Shown here: piece by piece, positions 1 to 7,365 of the stretch
Position numbering within the stretch: the stretch's first letter is position 1
How the letters are laid out: the number at the start of each line of letters is the position of its first letter
DNA from: Pseudomonadota bacterium
Lineage (GTDB): Bacteria; Myxococcota_A; Polyangia; Haliangiales; Haliangiaceae
Assembly (NCBI GenBank): GCA_023428295.1
Contig: JAEYYV010000229.1
Location: forward strand, 1 to 21,730
DNA length: 21,730 bases
Direction of reading: 5' to 3'
Notes under the pieces: generated by a model
Seen by the model: the letters and a program-made list of their open reading frames with translations, nothing else
The model's database searches: none
Told to the model about the DNA's origin: nothing
Position numbers and translations under genes: made by a program

Positions 1-612
1 ATCGCGAAGTTCCGCAACGCCGGTCAGTCGGGCGTCGCGGCGAACCGGTTCATCCTCGAGCGATCGATCGCGACCGCGTTCACCGAGAAGATGATCGCCG
101 AGGTGAAGAAGCTCGTCACGGGACGCGGTCTCGACGCCGGAGTCACGATCGGTCCGCTGATCGACGACGCCGCCGTGAAGAAGGTGCGCGTGCTCGTCGA
201 GGATGCGGTGAGGAGGGGCGCGCTGCTGATGCACGGATCGCTCGACCAGATCGAAGGACGCGTCGTGCCGCCGATGGTGATCGCCGGTATCACGCCCGAG
301 ATGGAGCTGTGGCGCGAGGAGATCTTCGGCCCCGTGGTCGCGATCCGCACCGCGGCCGACGAAGCCGACGCGCTCGCGCAAGCGAACGACACCGAGCACG
401 GGCTCGTCGCGTACGTGTTCACGCGCGATCACGCGCGGCAGCAGCGCTTCTCCGAAGGGCTCGAGGCCGGCATGGTCGGCGTGAACGAGGGCCTGGTGTC
501 CGCGGCGCAAGCGCCGTTCGGCGGCATCAAGCACTCGGGCCTCGGTCGCGAGGGTTCGCGCCACGGGATCGAGGACTACACGAACCTCAAGTACGTCGCG
601 ACGCGGCTCTAA
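1..612 (+). CDS. gabD: Partial GabD-like aldehyde dehydrogenase (C-terminal ~203 aa), catalytic Cys absent
   Basis: The reading frame is open from base 1, so the N-terminal NAD(P)-binding part lies outside the window. The visible part follows succinate-semialdehyde dehydrogenase (GabD) closely: KFRNAGQ, GVTIGPLIDDAAVKK, EEIFGP, AQANDTEHGL, and the C-terminal PFGGIKHSGLGREG and GIEDY blocks. Family members oxidise succinic semialdehyde to succinate in the GABA shunt, or related aldehydes. The oddity is at the active site. Family members read GQTCVC, where the first Cys is the nucleophile; here the codons at 22-39 read GQSGVA, so both cysteines are gone. This is seen directly. The likely consequence is loss of dehydrogenase activity, with the fold kept or a new role acquired. 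The stop codon (610-612) overlaps the stop codon of the convergent lipoprotein gene. The family call is firm; activity is doubtful. Confidence 0.9.
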   Translation: MAKFRNAGQSGVAANRFILERSIATAFTEKMIAEVKKLVTGRGLDAGVTIGPLIDDAAVKKVRVLVEDAVRRGALLMHGSLDQIEGRVVPPMVIAGITPEMELWREEIFGPVVAIRTAADEADALAQANDTEHGLVAYVFTRDHARQQRFSEGLEAGMVGVNEGLVSAAQAPFGGIKHSGLGREGSRHGIEDYTNLKYVATRL

Positions 613-1340
613 TCACACGGAATCGGCTGCGTACCGACGGCGACCTCGTCGGTCCACATCTCGATCGGCGCGGTCGCCGAGTCCATCGCGAACAGCCCGG
701 CGTGCACCATGCGATAGCCCGTCGCGGGGAGCGTGTCGAGACCGCTGCGCGCGGCGACGGTCTGCCCGTCGACAGCCACGTCGATCGCTCCATCCGTGGC
801 GGAGATCGCGACGTGCATCTGCAGACAGACCCAGCGATCGAGCGGCAGTCGCGTCGTCGATCGAGCGATCATCGAGATGTCGTTCGCGGTGTTCTCCATC
901 TCGACGATGCCGTCGACGACACCGAAGCTGACACCGTCGTACGGAGTGGTCATCTCGACGAGGTGAACGCTCGCGAGATCGATGCTCTGGACCGTGCTCG
1001 GGACCCATACGTACCAGCGTGCATAGAGCTCGCCGCTCGTCACGTACGGCAACACCTGGCCGAGCTGCCAGCTCGGTACGCTGGCGCCGGTGGTCATCGC
1101 GTACTGCGAGCGCGCGCCGCGAGCACTCCGCGTCGCATCGATCATCACGGTGCCGTCGACCGAGGGCAGCAGCGGATCGCCCTCGAAGCTCTCGCAGAAC
1201 AGAAGACCTGGCAGCGGCGGGCAGGGCGGGCCGATCGCGTCGATGGCAACGTCGGTCGCCGTGGCATCGGTGGCGCTGGCATCGAACCCGAGACGGCCAC
1301 AGCCCGCGACGAGCGCGACGATCGCGAGACACGCGATCAT
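609..1340 (-). CDS. Predicted lipoprotein with LamG/ConA-like jelly-roll domain
   Basis: Encodes 243 aa. I chose the ATG at 1340-1338 because it opens directly on a lipoprotein signal (MIACLAIVALVAGC, lipobox V-A-G-C, lipidated Cys14) and because its ATGA overlaps the stop of the gene upstream. The longer frame from 1463 would only add a charged leader. After the Cys comes GRLGFDA and an A/T/D-rich linker (about residues 18-38), typical of surface lipoproteins in myxobacteria. The rest (LLFCESFEG, ELYARWYVWVP, MWTDEVAVG) resembles concanavalin-like beta-sandwich domains that bind or cleave polysaccharide, but I see no catalytic motif. It is probably co-translated with the upstream lipoprotein and envelope-anchored. 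The ligand is unknown. The 3' end overlaps the aldehyde dehydrogenase by four bases, tail to tail. Confidence 0.75.
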   Translation of the reverse strand: MIACLAIVALVAGCGRLGFDASATDATATDVAIDAIGPPCPPLPGLLFCESFEGDPLLPSVDGTVMIDATRSARGARSQYAMTTGASVPSWQLGQVLPYVTSGELYARWYVWVPSTVQSIDLASVHLVEMTTPYDGVSFGVVDGIVEMENTANDISMIARSTTRLPLDRWVCLQMHVAISATDGAIDVAVDGQTVAARSGLDTLPATGYRMVHAGLFAMDSATAPIEMWTDEVAVGTQPIPCD

Positions 1341-2464
1341 GGAGGCGGAACGCGTGCGCTCGTCGGATCGAAGCCCGCGCGCTCGATGATCGGACGCAGA
1401 TCGACAGCCTCGAAGTTGTTGCCCTGGATCGACTGGATCTCGTCGAACACCGAGTCGTCCCAATCGCCGGGCGCGCCGGTCACGTACCAGTTCGAGCCAC
1501 CATCGGCGACGTACATGCCGTAGCTCTTCATCGCCTGTGCGATCGCTTTGCTCTGCGTCGACCAGTTCGACGGGATCGTGAAGCTAGCCTTGAGCCGGAA
1601 CAGCTGCCCCATGGGCGGCGCGCCGCTGGACATGTTGTTGCTCGCCTCGTGTGTGGCGGGCCACGTGTACTCGCCGCGGATGTTGCCGCTCGTCATGGTG
1701 AAGCGAAGCGCGTGCTTGATCTCGCCGGTCGACGCCTCGTCGGCGCGCAGGAGTAGCGGCAGGATGGGGAAGCCCGCCGCATCCGCCGAGGTCCAGCCCG
1801 CCGGACGCAGGGCATTCGACGAGAGATCGAATGTGGCGGAGCCAAAGATCTGCCACTGATTGTTCGGGCGATACACGTGATAGGCCTCCCACAGCCGGCA
1901 CGTATCGACGTCGAGGGCGATCAGGTGATGATCCGCGGCGGGCTGGTGGTTCGCTGCCGTCGAGACGCCGCCCTCGACGAGCGCGTCGGCGGGGAAGGGC
2001 AGGTATGCGGTGTTCGTGGTGCATGGGCTGACCACGCCCTTCTGTGCGTTCGCGCAGTCGGACTCCTCCGTCGGATCCCAATCGAAGTCCGGATCCGGAC
2101 TCGTGTACTGGACCTGCGCCCACGTCATCGAGTTGCCGTTCACCAGGTTGTACGGAATGCCGTAGAAGTCGTCCCGCGTCTGATTCGTCTGCGTGCCGAG
2201 ATCGAGATGCAGTCGGGTGTTGTTGCCGATCAACGCGACCCACGTCGCGCTGTCGGCGTGCACCGACGGGAGATCGCCGATCGGCGTGTTGAAGATGTGA
2301 TCGGGCGGGAGGATCGAACAGCCTCCGATCTCCGGACTCACACCGTTCGGTGGCGGGCCATCGACACGGCTGACGCCACCATCGCTCCCGGGAGCATCAT
2401 CTCCACCGGATCCACCGCCGCCACACGCGCATACGAAGCAAACGAGAAAGAGCGAACGCTGCAT
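1337..2464 (-). CDS. Conserved secreted lipoprotein of unknown function
   Basis: Encodes 375 aa. The start at 2464 gives a lipoprotein signal (MQRSLFLVCFVCACGGGG, Cys14) followed by a Gly/Asp-rich linker to about residue 40. It also has a G-rich stretch five to ten bases upstream. The alternative ATG at 2491 would put MIAEHVGGP ahead of the signal and is less likely. The body has well-conserved-looking blocks: IFNTPIGDLP, HLDLG, FYGIPYNLVNG, HHLIALDVDTCRLWEAYH, NALRPAGWTSADAAG, HALRFT and KSYGMYVADGGSNWYVTGAP. From memory this pattern belongs to a family of secreted proteins in actinobacteria and other soil bacteria that has no assigned activity. I do not know a function. It is the first gene of a two-lipoprotein unit and is divergent from coaBC. 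Confidence 0.8.
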   Translation of the reverse strand: MQRSLFLVCFVCACGGGGSGGDDAPGSDGGVSRVDGPPPNGVSPEIGGCSILPPDHIFNTPIGDLPSVHADSATWVALIGNNTRLHLDLGTQTNQTRDDFYGIPYNLVNGNSMTWAQVQYTSPDPDFDWDPTEESDCANAQKGVVSPCTTNTAYLPFPADALVEGGVSTAANHQPAADHHLIALDVDTCRLWEAYHVYRPNNQWQIFGSATFDLSSNALRPAGWTSADAAGFPILPLLLRADEASTGEIKHALRFTMTSGNIRGEYTWPATHEASNNMSSGAPPMGQLFRLKASFTIPSNWSTQSKAIAQAMKSYGMYVADGGSNWYVTGAPGDWDDSVFDEIQSIQGNNFEAVDLRPIIERAGFDPTSARVPPP

Positions 2465-2550
2465 AGGTCCCCCCACGTGCTCGGCGATCATCGTCTGGTT
2501 CGTGCGCGAGCGCTAGCGGGATCGAGAGATCGCGAGGTAGGTTCGCGACG
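2465..2550. promoter_or_regulatory. Divergent intergenic region, lipoprotein unit / coaBC
   Basis: These 86 bases separate two divergent genes and must hold both promoters, unless they lie inside the genes. Ahead of coaBC is a purine-rich GAGGTAGG (2534-2541), usable as a ribosome binding site. A TANNNT hexamer, TAGGTT (2538-2543), overlaps it seven bases before the ATG. An 8-bp palindrome CGCTAGCG lies at 2511-2518. I see no convincing -35 element. Confidence 0.35.
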
Positions 2551-3858
2551 ATGTTGGATGGCCCTCGCGCTCCTCGCAGTTCGGTAGATCCCGCAGCTCC
2601 TCTCAAGGGAGCGCGCGTCGTCGTCGGTGTCGCGGGTGGGATCGCGGCCTACAAGGCAGCGATGCTCGTGCGCTTGCTCGACAAGGCAGGCGCAGAGGTT
2701 CACGTCGCGATGACCGCACGCGCACAGAAGTTCGTCGGTCCGCTCACGTTCCAAGCGCTGACGCGCAGGCCGGTGTTCACGAACCTCTTCGATCCGGCGG
2801 AGGAGTCCACCATCGGTCACATCCAGCTGGCGGACAAAGCGGACATCGTGATCGTCGCGCCCGCCACAGCGAACGCCATCTCGCGGCTCGCGAACGGCAT
2901 GGCGGACGATCCGGTGAGCGCGATCGTTCTCGCGACCCGCGCGCCGGTGCTCGTCGCGCCGTCGATGAACGTCAACATGTGGAACCACCCGCTCACGCGG
3001 CACAACCTGCAGAAGCTGATGGACCTCGCGGGCTATCACGTCGTGGCGCCGGGCAACGGCTTCCTCGCGTGCGGCTGGGTGGGACCGGGGCGCCTCGCCG
3101 AGCCGTCGGACATCCTCGAGGCCGCCGCGCACGTGCTCAGCGCGCAAGATCTCGCCGGCGTGAAGGTCGTGGTCACCGCCGGCCCGACGTACGAAGCGAT
3201 CGATCCGGTGCGCTTTGTCGGCAACCGCTCGAGTGGAAAGATGGGCGTCGCGATCGCAGCTGCTGCGCAGCGCCGCGGTGCTGACGTGCGCTTGGTGCTC
3301 GGACCGTCGGCGGTGCCGCCGCCGATCGGCGTCACGACGATGAACGTCGAGAACGCCAACCAGCTCCAATGGGCGCTGAACGACGCGACCAAGGATGCCG
3401 ATGTGGTCGTGATGACAGCGGCGGTCGCCGACTATCGGCCGGCCCAAGAGGCGAAGCAGAAGCTCAAGCGAGGACAGCTCGGCAACAGCGCCACGATCGA
3501 GCTCGTGCAGAACCCCGACCTGCTCGCCGAGCTCGGAAAGCGCCGCGGCAACAAGACCACACCGCTGCTCGTCGGCTTCGCGGCCGAGACCGACGACGTG
3601 CTCGGCAACGCCGAGAAGAAGCTGCAGACCAAGAAGTGCGACCTCGTCGTGGCGAACGACGTGAGCGAGCCGGGCAGCGGGTTCGCGGTGGACACCAACC
3701 GCGTGACGCTCGTCGATTCGAGCGGCGCGATCGAGGTGCCCGCCGGCACGAAGATCGAGGTCGCCCACCGCATCCTCGATCACGTCGTGCTGATGCGCCG
3801 CGCGCAGGTCGAGGCCCGGCCCGTCGCCGCTCCTCGTAAGAAGTCGGCGAAGCGCTGA
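2551..3858 (+). CDS. coaBC: Bifunctional phosphopantothenoylcysteine decarboxylase / phosphopantothenate-cysteine ligase
   Basis: Encodes 435 aa, near the usual ~400. CoaBC joins 4'-phosphopantothenate to cysteine (CoaB, CTP-dependent) and decarboxylates the product to 4'-phosphopantetheine (CoaC, FMN-dependent) on the way to coenzyme A. In the CoaC half (residues ~20-190) I see the flavoprotein start VGVAGGIAAYK, catalytic His90 in GHIQLADKAD, the PSMNVNMW motif with Asn140, and the lid cysteine Cys174 in ACGWVGPGRL. In the CoaB half (from ~204) I see VTAGPTYEAIDPVRF, NRSSGKMG, TAAVADYRP and LLVGFAAET. All key residues are present. The N-terminus has about 18 extra residues and the C-terminus a basic tail (RKKSAKR). 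The ATG at 2551 has GAGG nine to thirteen bases upstream. It appears to be transcribed alone. Confidence 0.96.
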   Translation: MLDGPRAPRSSVDPAAPLKGARVVVGVAGGIAAYKAAMLVRLLDKAGAEVHVAMTARAQKFVGPLTFQALTRRPVFTNLFDPAEESTIGHIQLADKADIVIVAPATANAISRLANGMADDPVSAIVLATRAPVLVAPSMNVNMWNHPLTRHNLQKLMDLAGYHVVAPGNGFLACGWVGPGRLAEPSDILEAAAHVLSAQDLAGVKVVVTAGPTYEAIDPVRFVGNRSSGKMGVAIAAAAQRRGADVRLVLGPSAVPPPIGVTTMNVENANQLQWALNDATKDADVVVMTAAVADYRPAQEAKQKLKRGQLGNSATIELVQNPDLLAELGKRRGNKTTPLLVGFAAETDDVLGNAEKKLQTKKCDLVVANDVSEPGSGFAVDTNRVTLVDSSGAIEVPAGTKIEVAHRILDHVVLMRRAQVEARPVAAPRKKSAKR

Positions 3859-3884
3859 CGCTGCACGTACGAAACACGCGGATC

Positions 3885-3900
3885 TCGCGGGTTGCCGCGA
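3885..3900 (+). terminator. Hairpin downstream of coaBC, possible terminator
   Basis: TCGCGG-GTTG-CCGCGA is a perfect 6-bp stem with a 4-base loop, 26 bases after the coaBC stop. No T-run follows, so it is at best a weak or Rho-assisted terminator. It lies within the 119-bp gap before the protease gene, in which I see no other clear signal. Confidence 0.3.
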
Positions 3901-3977
3901 TGTAGGCACGTCCCACGCTAGCCAAGCGTTACCCCACGAAGGCTGGGCAGATGCCCCACTCGGTCGACTCGTCATGA

Positions 3978-6059
3978 GTGACCCGCTTCGCACTCGCATC
4001 TCTCTTGGCGTCCACGCTCGTCGCCGGCTGCGTGCTCGAGGACGCCGAACCGGCGCCTGCCGATCCCAAGGCGATCGCCGTCGATTCGCTCGTCGGTGAG
4101 CTCGAGACGCGTGGCAGCGTGCGGGTGATCGTGGGCGTTCGCGAGGCGGCCAAGGCGCGCATGCGTCGGGCCAAGACGCACATCAAGTCGTTCGCCACGC
4201 TACCGTTCTCGGTGCTGCGCGTGAGTGACGTGGCCGAGCTCGAGGCGCTCGCGGCGGATCCCGACGTGCTCTCGATCGAGCCCGATGTTCTCGCACCGCC
4301 GTCGCTCGCAGAGTCGACGACGATGATCGGTGCGAGGACCGCGTGGAGCTCTGGCTACACGGGCGAGGGCTGGGCCATCGCGGTGCTCGACACCGGCGTG
4401 ATGAAGTCGCACACGCACCTCGCGGGCAAGGTGATCGCGGAGGCGTGTTACTCGACGACGGACGCGAACGCCGGCTCGACCTCGCTGTGCCCCGGCGGCG
4501 CCGCGTCGTCGACGGCGACCGGTGCTGCGGCGCAGTGCGGGATCGGCGGATGCGATCACGGTACGCACGTCGCCGCGATCGCCGCGTCGTCGAGCGGAGC
4601 AGGCGGTGGTGTCGCGAAGGGCGCGAGCGTGATCGCGATCCAGGTGTTCTCGCAGTTCACGTCGGAGACGCTGTGCGGCAGCAACAAGCCGTGCGTGCTC
4701 GCGTACTCGTCGGATTGGATGGGAGGTCTCGAGCGCGTGCTCGCGATGTCACAGAGCGGCGCGAAGATCGCCGCGGTCAACCTGAGCCTCGGCGGTGGCA
4801 TGAACACCAGCGCGTGCGATGCGAACTATCCGGCGCTCAAGACCGCGATCGACACGCTCGCCGCGGCGGGCATCGCCACGGTCGTCGCGGCTGGCAACGA
4901 TGGCTACACGAACGCTGTGGGCTTCCCCGGCTGCATCTCGTCGGCGATCACCGTCGGCGCGACGACCAAGAACGATGCGGTCGCGTCGTACTCGAACGCG
5001 TCGAACATGATCGACGTGTTCGCGCCGGGCTCGTCGATCACCGCCGCGGTGACGTCGAGCACGAGCGCTGTGGGCGGGAAGAGCGGCACGTCGATGGCCG
5101 CGCCGCACGTCGCGGGCGCGTTCGCCGTCATGCGCTCCGCGCGTCCGTCGCTCACCGTCGCGCAGGGCCTCGCAGCACTGCAGAGCACCGGCACGGTGGT
5201 CACCGATACGCGCGCGAGCGGCGTGGTGACCAAGCCGCGCATCTCCATCGCTTCCGCGATTGTCTCCATGGCTGTGCCTACGCCGTGTACACACGTGGCT
5301 CCGACGATCACCGTCGCGCAGCCTGCGCGCGTCGCGATGCCGCAGATCGTGCGTTACACCGCGCGCGTCACGAACCGCGATCCGGGCGCGTGCAGCGCGC
5401 AGTCGTTCGATGTCTCGGGCAGCGCACCCACAGGTTGGACCGTGACGAGCGCGTCGGTGTCCCTCGCGTCGGGCGCGTCCGCCGACGTGACCATCGACGT
5501 GACGCCGCCGTCCACCGCGACCGCGGGCGCGACGCTGACGTTCATGGCGACGAACGCGATGATGAGCGCGTACTCCGCGTCGACGACAGCGAGCTACACG
5601 CTCGATTGCGGTCGCGCCACACCGGACATGGTGCTCGACATCGCAGGTCCGCAGATGATCGGCGTGCGCGTGACGAACCACGACGACGCCGCGTGTGGGC
5701 CGACGAGCAAGTTCCGCATCACGGTCACCACCGAGCTCGACGTGTCTCCGAAGATCGGCGACATCGTCGTCGACAACGATGGCGAAAAGTACGCCGGGCT
5801 CACGATCGGTGATGCCGCCGCGGGCTCGTATCCCGTGCGCGTCACGCTGTCGGACGCATCTGGCACGGTCGTCGCCCAGGACGAGATGATGATCGACATC
5901 AACGACGAGGGCACGACGACGCCCGCATCCAAGGGCCCGTTCGACATGGGGTGCAGCTCGACGCGCTCTGCGGGCTCGACGGGCCTCGGCGCGATCCTCG
6001 CACTCGGCCTCGTGCTCCGCCGCCGTCGCGCCAAGGGCGAGCGTGTCGAGCCCGTCTGA
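3978..6059 (+). CDS. Subtilisin-like (S8) serine protease, lipoprotein signal plus MYXO-CTERM-like tail
   Basis: Encodes 693 aa. The GTG at 3978 opens on MTRFALASLLASTLVAGC, a lipoprotein signal with lipidated Cys18; the nearby ATG at 3974 is out of frame. Residues ~45-110 look like an inhibitor I9 propeptide. The peptidase domain (~115-425) holds the full triad: Asp138 (AVLDTG), His194 (DHGTHVAA) and Ser372 (GTSMAAPHVAG), with oxyanion Asn307 (VVAAGND). Pairs of Cys in the domain fit an exported, disulfide-stabilised enzyme. Residues ~440-640 are two Ig-like beta-sandwich stretches (YTARVTNRDPGACSAQSFDVSG and a related one). The end is GCSSTRSAGSTGLG, a hydrophobic stretch and RRRR (~658-682), matching the Cys/hydrophobic/Arg plan of MYXO-CTERM sorting tails. 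Envelope-anchored or surface-exposed proteolysis is the likely role; the substrate is unknown. It ends nine bases from the convergent glyA. Confidence 0.93.
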   Translation: MTRFALASLLASTLVAGCVLEDAEPAPADPKAIAVDSLVGELETRGSVRVIVGVREAAKARMRRAKTHIKSFATLPFSVLRVSDVAELEALAADPDVLSIEPDVLAPPSLAESTTMIGARTAWSSGYTGEGWAIAVLDTGVMKSHTHLAGKVIAEACYSTTDANAGSTSLCPGGAASSTATGAAAQCGIGGCDHGTHVAAIAASSSGAGGGVAKGASVIAIQVFSQFTSETLCGSNKPCVLAYSSDWMGGLERVLAMSQSGAKIAAVNLSLGGGMNTSACDANYPALKTAIDTLAAAGIATVVAAGNDGYTNAVGFPGCISSAITVGATTKNDAVASYSNASNMIDVFAPGSSITAAVTSSTSAVGGKSGTSMAAPHVAGAFAVMRSARPSLTVAQGLAALQSTGTVVTDTRASGVVTKPRISIASAIVSMAVPTPCTHVAPTITVAQPARVAMPQIVRYTARVTNRDPGACSAQSFDVSGSAPTGWTVTSASVSLASGASADVTIDVTPPSTATAGATLTFMATNAMMSAYSASTTASYTLDCGRATPDMVLDIAGPQMIGVRVTNHDDAACGPTSKFRITVTTELDVSPKIGDIVVDNDGEKYAGLTIGDAAAGSYPVRVTLSDASGTVVAQDEMMIDINDEGTTTPASKGPFDMGCSSTRSAGSTGLGAILALGLVLRRRRAKGERVEPV

Positions 6060-6068
6060 TACGTAACG

Positions 6069-7328
6069 CTAGATCAAGATGCCAGGCGCGGGGAACTTCG
6101 CGCACAGCTCCCGGATCTCCGCAGCGATGGTCTCGTGCAGTCCCGCGTCCGACGGAGCGTTGGCCACGCGATCCATCCACGTCGCGATCTGCTTCATCTC
6201 GGGCTCCTTCATGCCCCGGCTCGTGACGGCCGCGGTGCCGAGACGCACGCCCGACGGATCGAACGGTTTGCGCGGATCGAACGGGATCGAGTTGTAGTTC
6301 AGCTCCATGCCCGCCGCGTCGAGCGCCTTCGCGGCGACCTTGCCGGGCACGTTCTTCGGCGTCATGTCGGCGAGGATGAGGTGGTTGTCGCTGCCGCCCG
6401 TGATCAGCGACCAGCCTTTCTCGACGAGCGCTGCGGCGAGCGCGCGCGAGTTGGCGACGATCTGATGCGCGTACTGCTTGAACAGATCGGTCTGTGCTTC
6501 CTTGAGCGCGATCGCGATGCCCGCGGTCGTGTGGTTGTGGGGGCCGCCTTGCAGACCGGGGAACACCGCGCGATCGATCGCCTTCTGATGCGCGGCCGTG
6601 GACAGCAGCATGCCGCCGCGCGGACCGCGCAGCGTCTTGTGCGTGGTGGTCGACACGACGTCCGCGACGGGAACAGGGGAAGGATGTGCGCCCGCAGCGA
6701 CGAGCCCCGCGATATGCGCGATGTCCGCGGCGAAGATCGCGCCGACCTCGCGCGCGATCTCGGCGAACGCGGCGAAGTCGATCGTGCGCGGGATGGCCGT
6801 GCCGCCAGCGAAGAGGAGCTTGGGCTTCTCCTTGCGCGCGAGCTCGCGAACCTCGTCGAGATCGACGCGGTGCGTGTCCTTGCGCACGCCGTACTGCACG
6901 GCGCGGAAGTAGCTGCCCGTGATCGACACGTTCCAGCCGTGCGTCAGGTGACCGCCGGCGGGAAGGCCCATGCCCATCACCGTGTCGCCGGGCTTCAGGA
7001 ACGCGAAGTAGATGGCGAGGTTCGCGGGTGAGCCGGAGTATGGCTGCACGTTCGCGTGCTCCGCGCCGAACAGCGCCTTCGCGCGATCGATGCAGAGCTG
7101 TTCGACCTTGTCGATGTACTGCTGGCCCTCGTAATACCGCTTGCCCGGATAGCCCTCGCTGTACTTGTTGGTCAGCACGGAGCCGGTCGCCGCGAGCACG
7201 GCGCCCGAGACGTAGTTCTCCGACGCGATGAGCCGGATCTTGTCGCGCTGCCGCTTCTCCTCGGCGGCGAGGAGCTCCGCGATCTCGGGGTCGGCAGCGT
7301 CGAGCGTTTCCTGGAGGGCCGGGTGCAT
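6069..7328 (-). CDS. glyA: Serine hydroxymethyltransferase
   Basis: Encodes 419 aa, full length. This PLP enzyme interconverts serine plus tetrahydrofolate with glycine plus 5,10-methylene-tetrahydrofolate, the main source of one-carbon units. Seen: LIASENYVS and TNKYSEGYPGKRYY near the N-terminus, NVQPYSGSPANLA, GGHLTHG, the cofactor Asp202/His205 (ADIAHIAGLV), and the PLP Schiff-base Lys231 in STTTHKTLRGPRGG. At the C-terminus is RLGTAAVTSRGMKEPEM. GTAIPR replaces the more usual GSAYPR, within family variation. The start at 7328 gives the canonical length. No purine-rich ribosome binding site precedes it. Instead a 7-bp inverted repeat with a TATAAC in its loop abuts the ATG. The upstream gene on the same strand ends 37 bases away, so co-transcription is possible. 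I see no glycine riboswitch. Confidence 0.97.
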   Translation of the reverse strand: MHPALQETLDAADPEIAELLAAEEKRQRDKIRLIASENYVSGAVLAATGSVLTNKYSEGYPGKRYYEGQQYIDKVEQLCIDRAKALFGAEHANVQPYSGSPANLAIYFAFLKPGDTVMGMGLPAGGHLTHGWNVSITGSYFRAVQYGVRKDTHRVDLDEVRELARKEKPKLLFAGGTAIPRTIDFAAFAEIAREVGAIFAADIAHIAGLVAAGAHPSPVPVADVVSTTTHKTLRGPRGGMLLSTAAHQKAIDRAVFPGLQGGPHNHTTAGIAIALKEAQTDLFKQYAHQIVANSRALAAALVEKGWSLITGGSDNHLILADMTPKNVPGKVAAKALDAAGMELNYNSIPFDPRKPFDPSGVRLGTAAVTSRGMKEPEMKQIATWMDRVANAPSDAGLHETIAAEIRELCAKFPAPGILI

Positions 7329-7348
7329 GCGCGCGTTATACCGCGCGC
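7329..7348 (-). promoter_or_regulatory. Inverted repeat with -10-like hexamer directly before the glyA ATG
   Basis: Read on the minus strand, GCGCGCG-GTATAA-CGCGCGC runs straight into the ATG. The 7-bp stem is perfect. The hexamer TATAAC (complement of 7335-7340) differs from the sigma-70 -10 consensus by one base and ends six bases before the start codon. It could be a promoter giving a leaderless mRNA, an operator, or a translation-blocking hairpin. No good -35 element was found. Confidence 0.35.
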
Positions 7349-7365
7349 TGCTCGACCGCGGACAG

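Noticed and set aside
2465..2491. Upstream ATG at 2491 as start of the unknown lipoprotein
   Set aside because: It would place nine residues ahead of the signal peptide; the ATG at 2464 starts directly on it and has a G-rich stretch upstream.
3974..3977. ATG at 3974 as the protease start
   Set aside because: It is in a different frame; the GTG at 3978 gives the lipoprotein signal in the protease frame.
3859..3977. Promoter for the protease in the coaBC downstream gap
   Set aside because: No pair of -35 and -10 elements with acceptable spacing was found; only a 6-bp-stem hairpin stands out.
2488..3999. 503-codon minus-strand frame opposite coaBC
   Set aside because: coaBC on the plus strand has every catalytic motif; the opposite frame has none.
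6060..6068. TACGTA palindrome between the protease and glyA stops as an operator
   Set aside because: Six bases is too short to matter, and it lies between two convergent stop codons rather than near a start.
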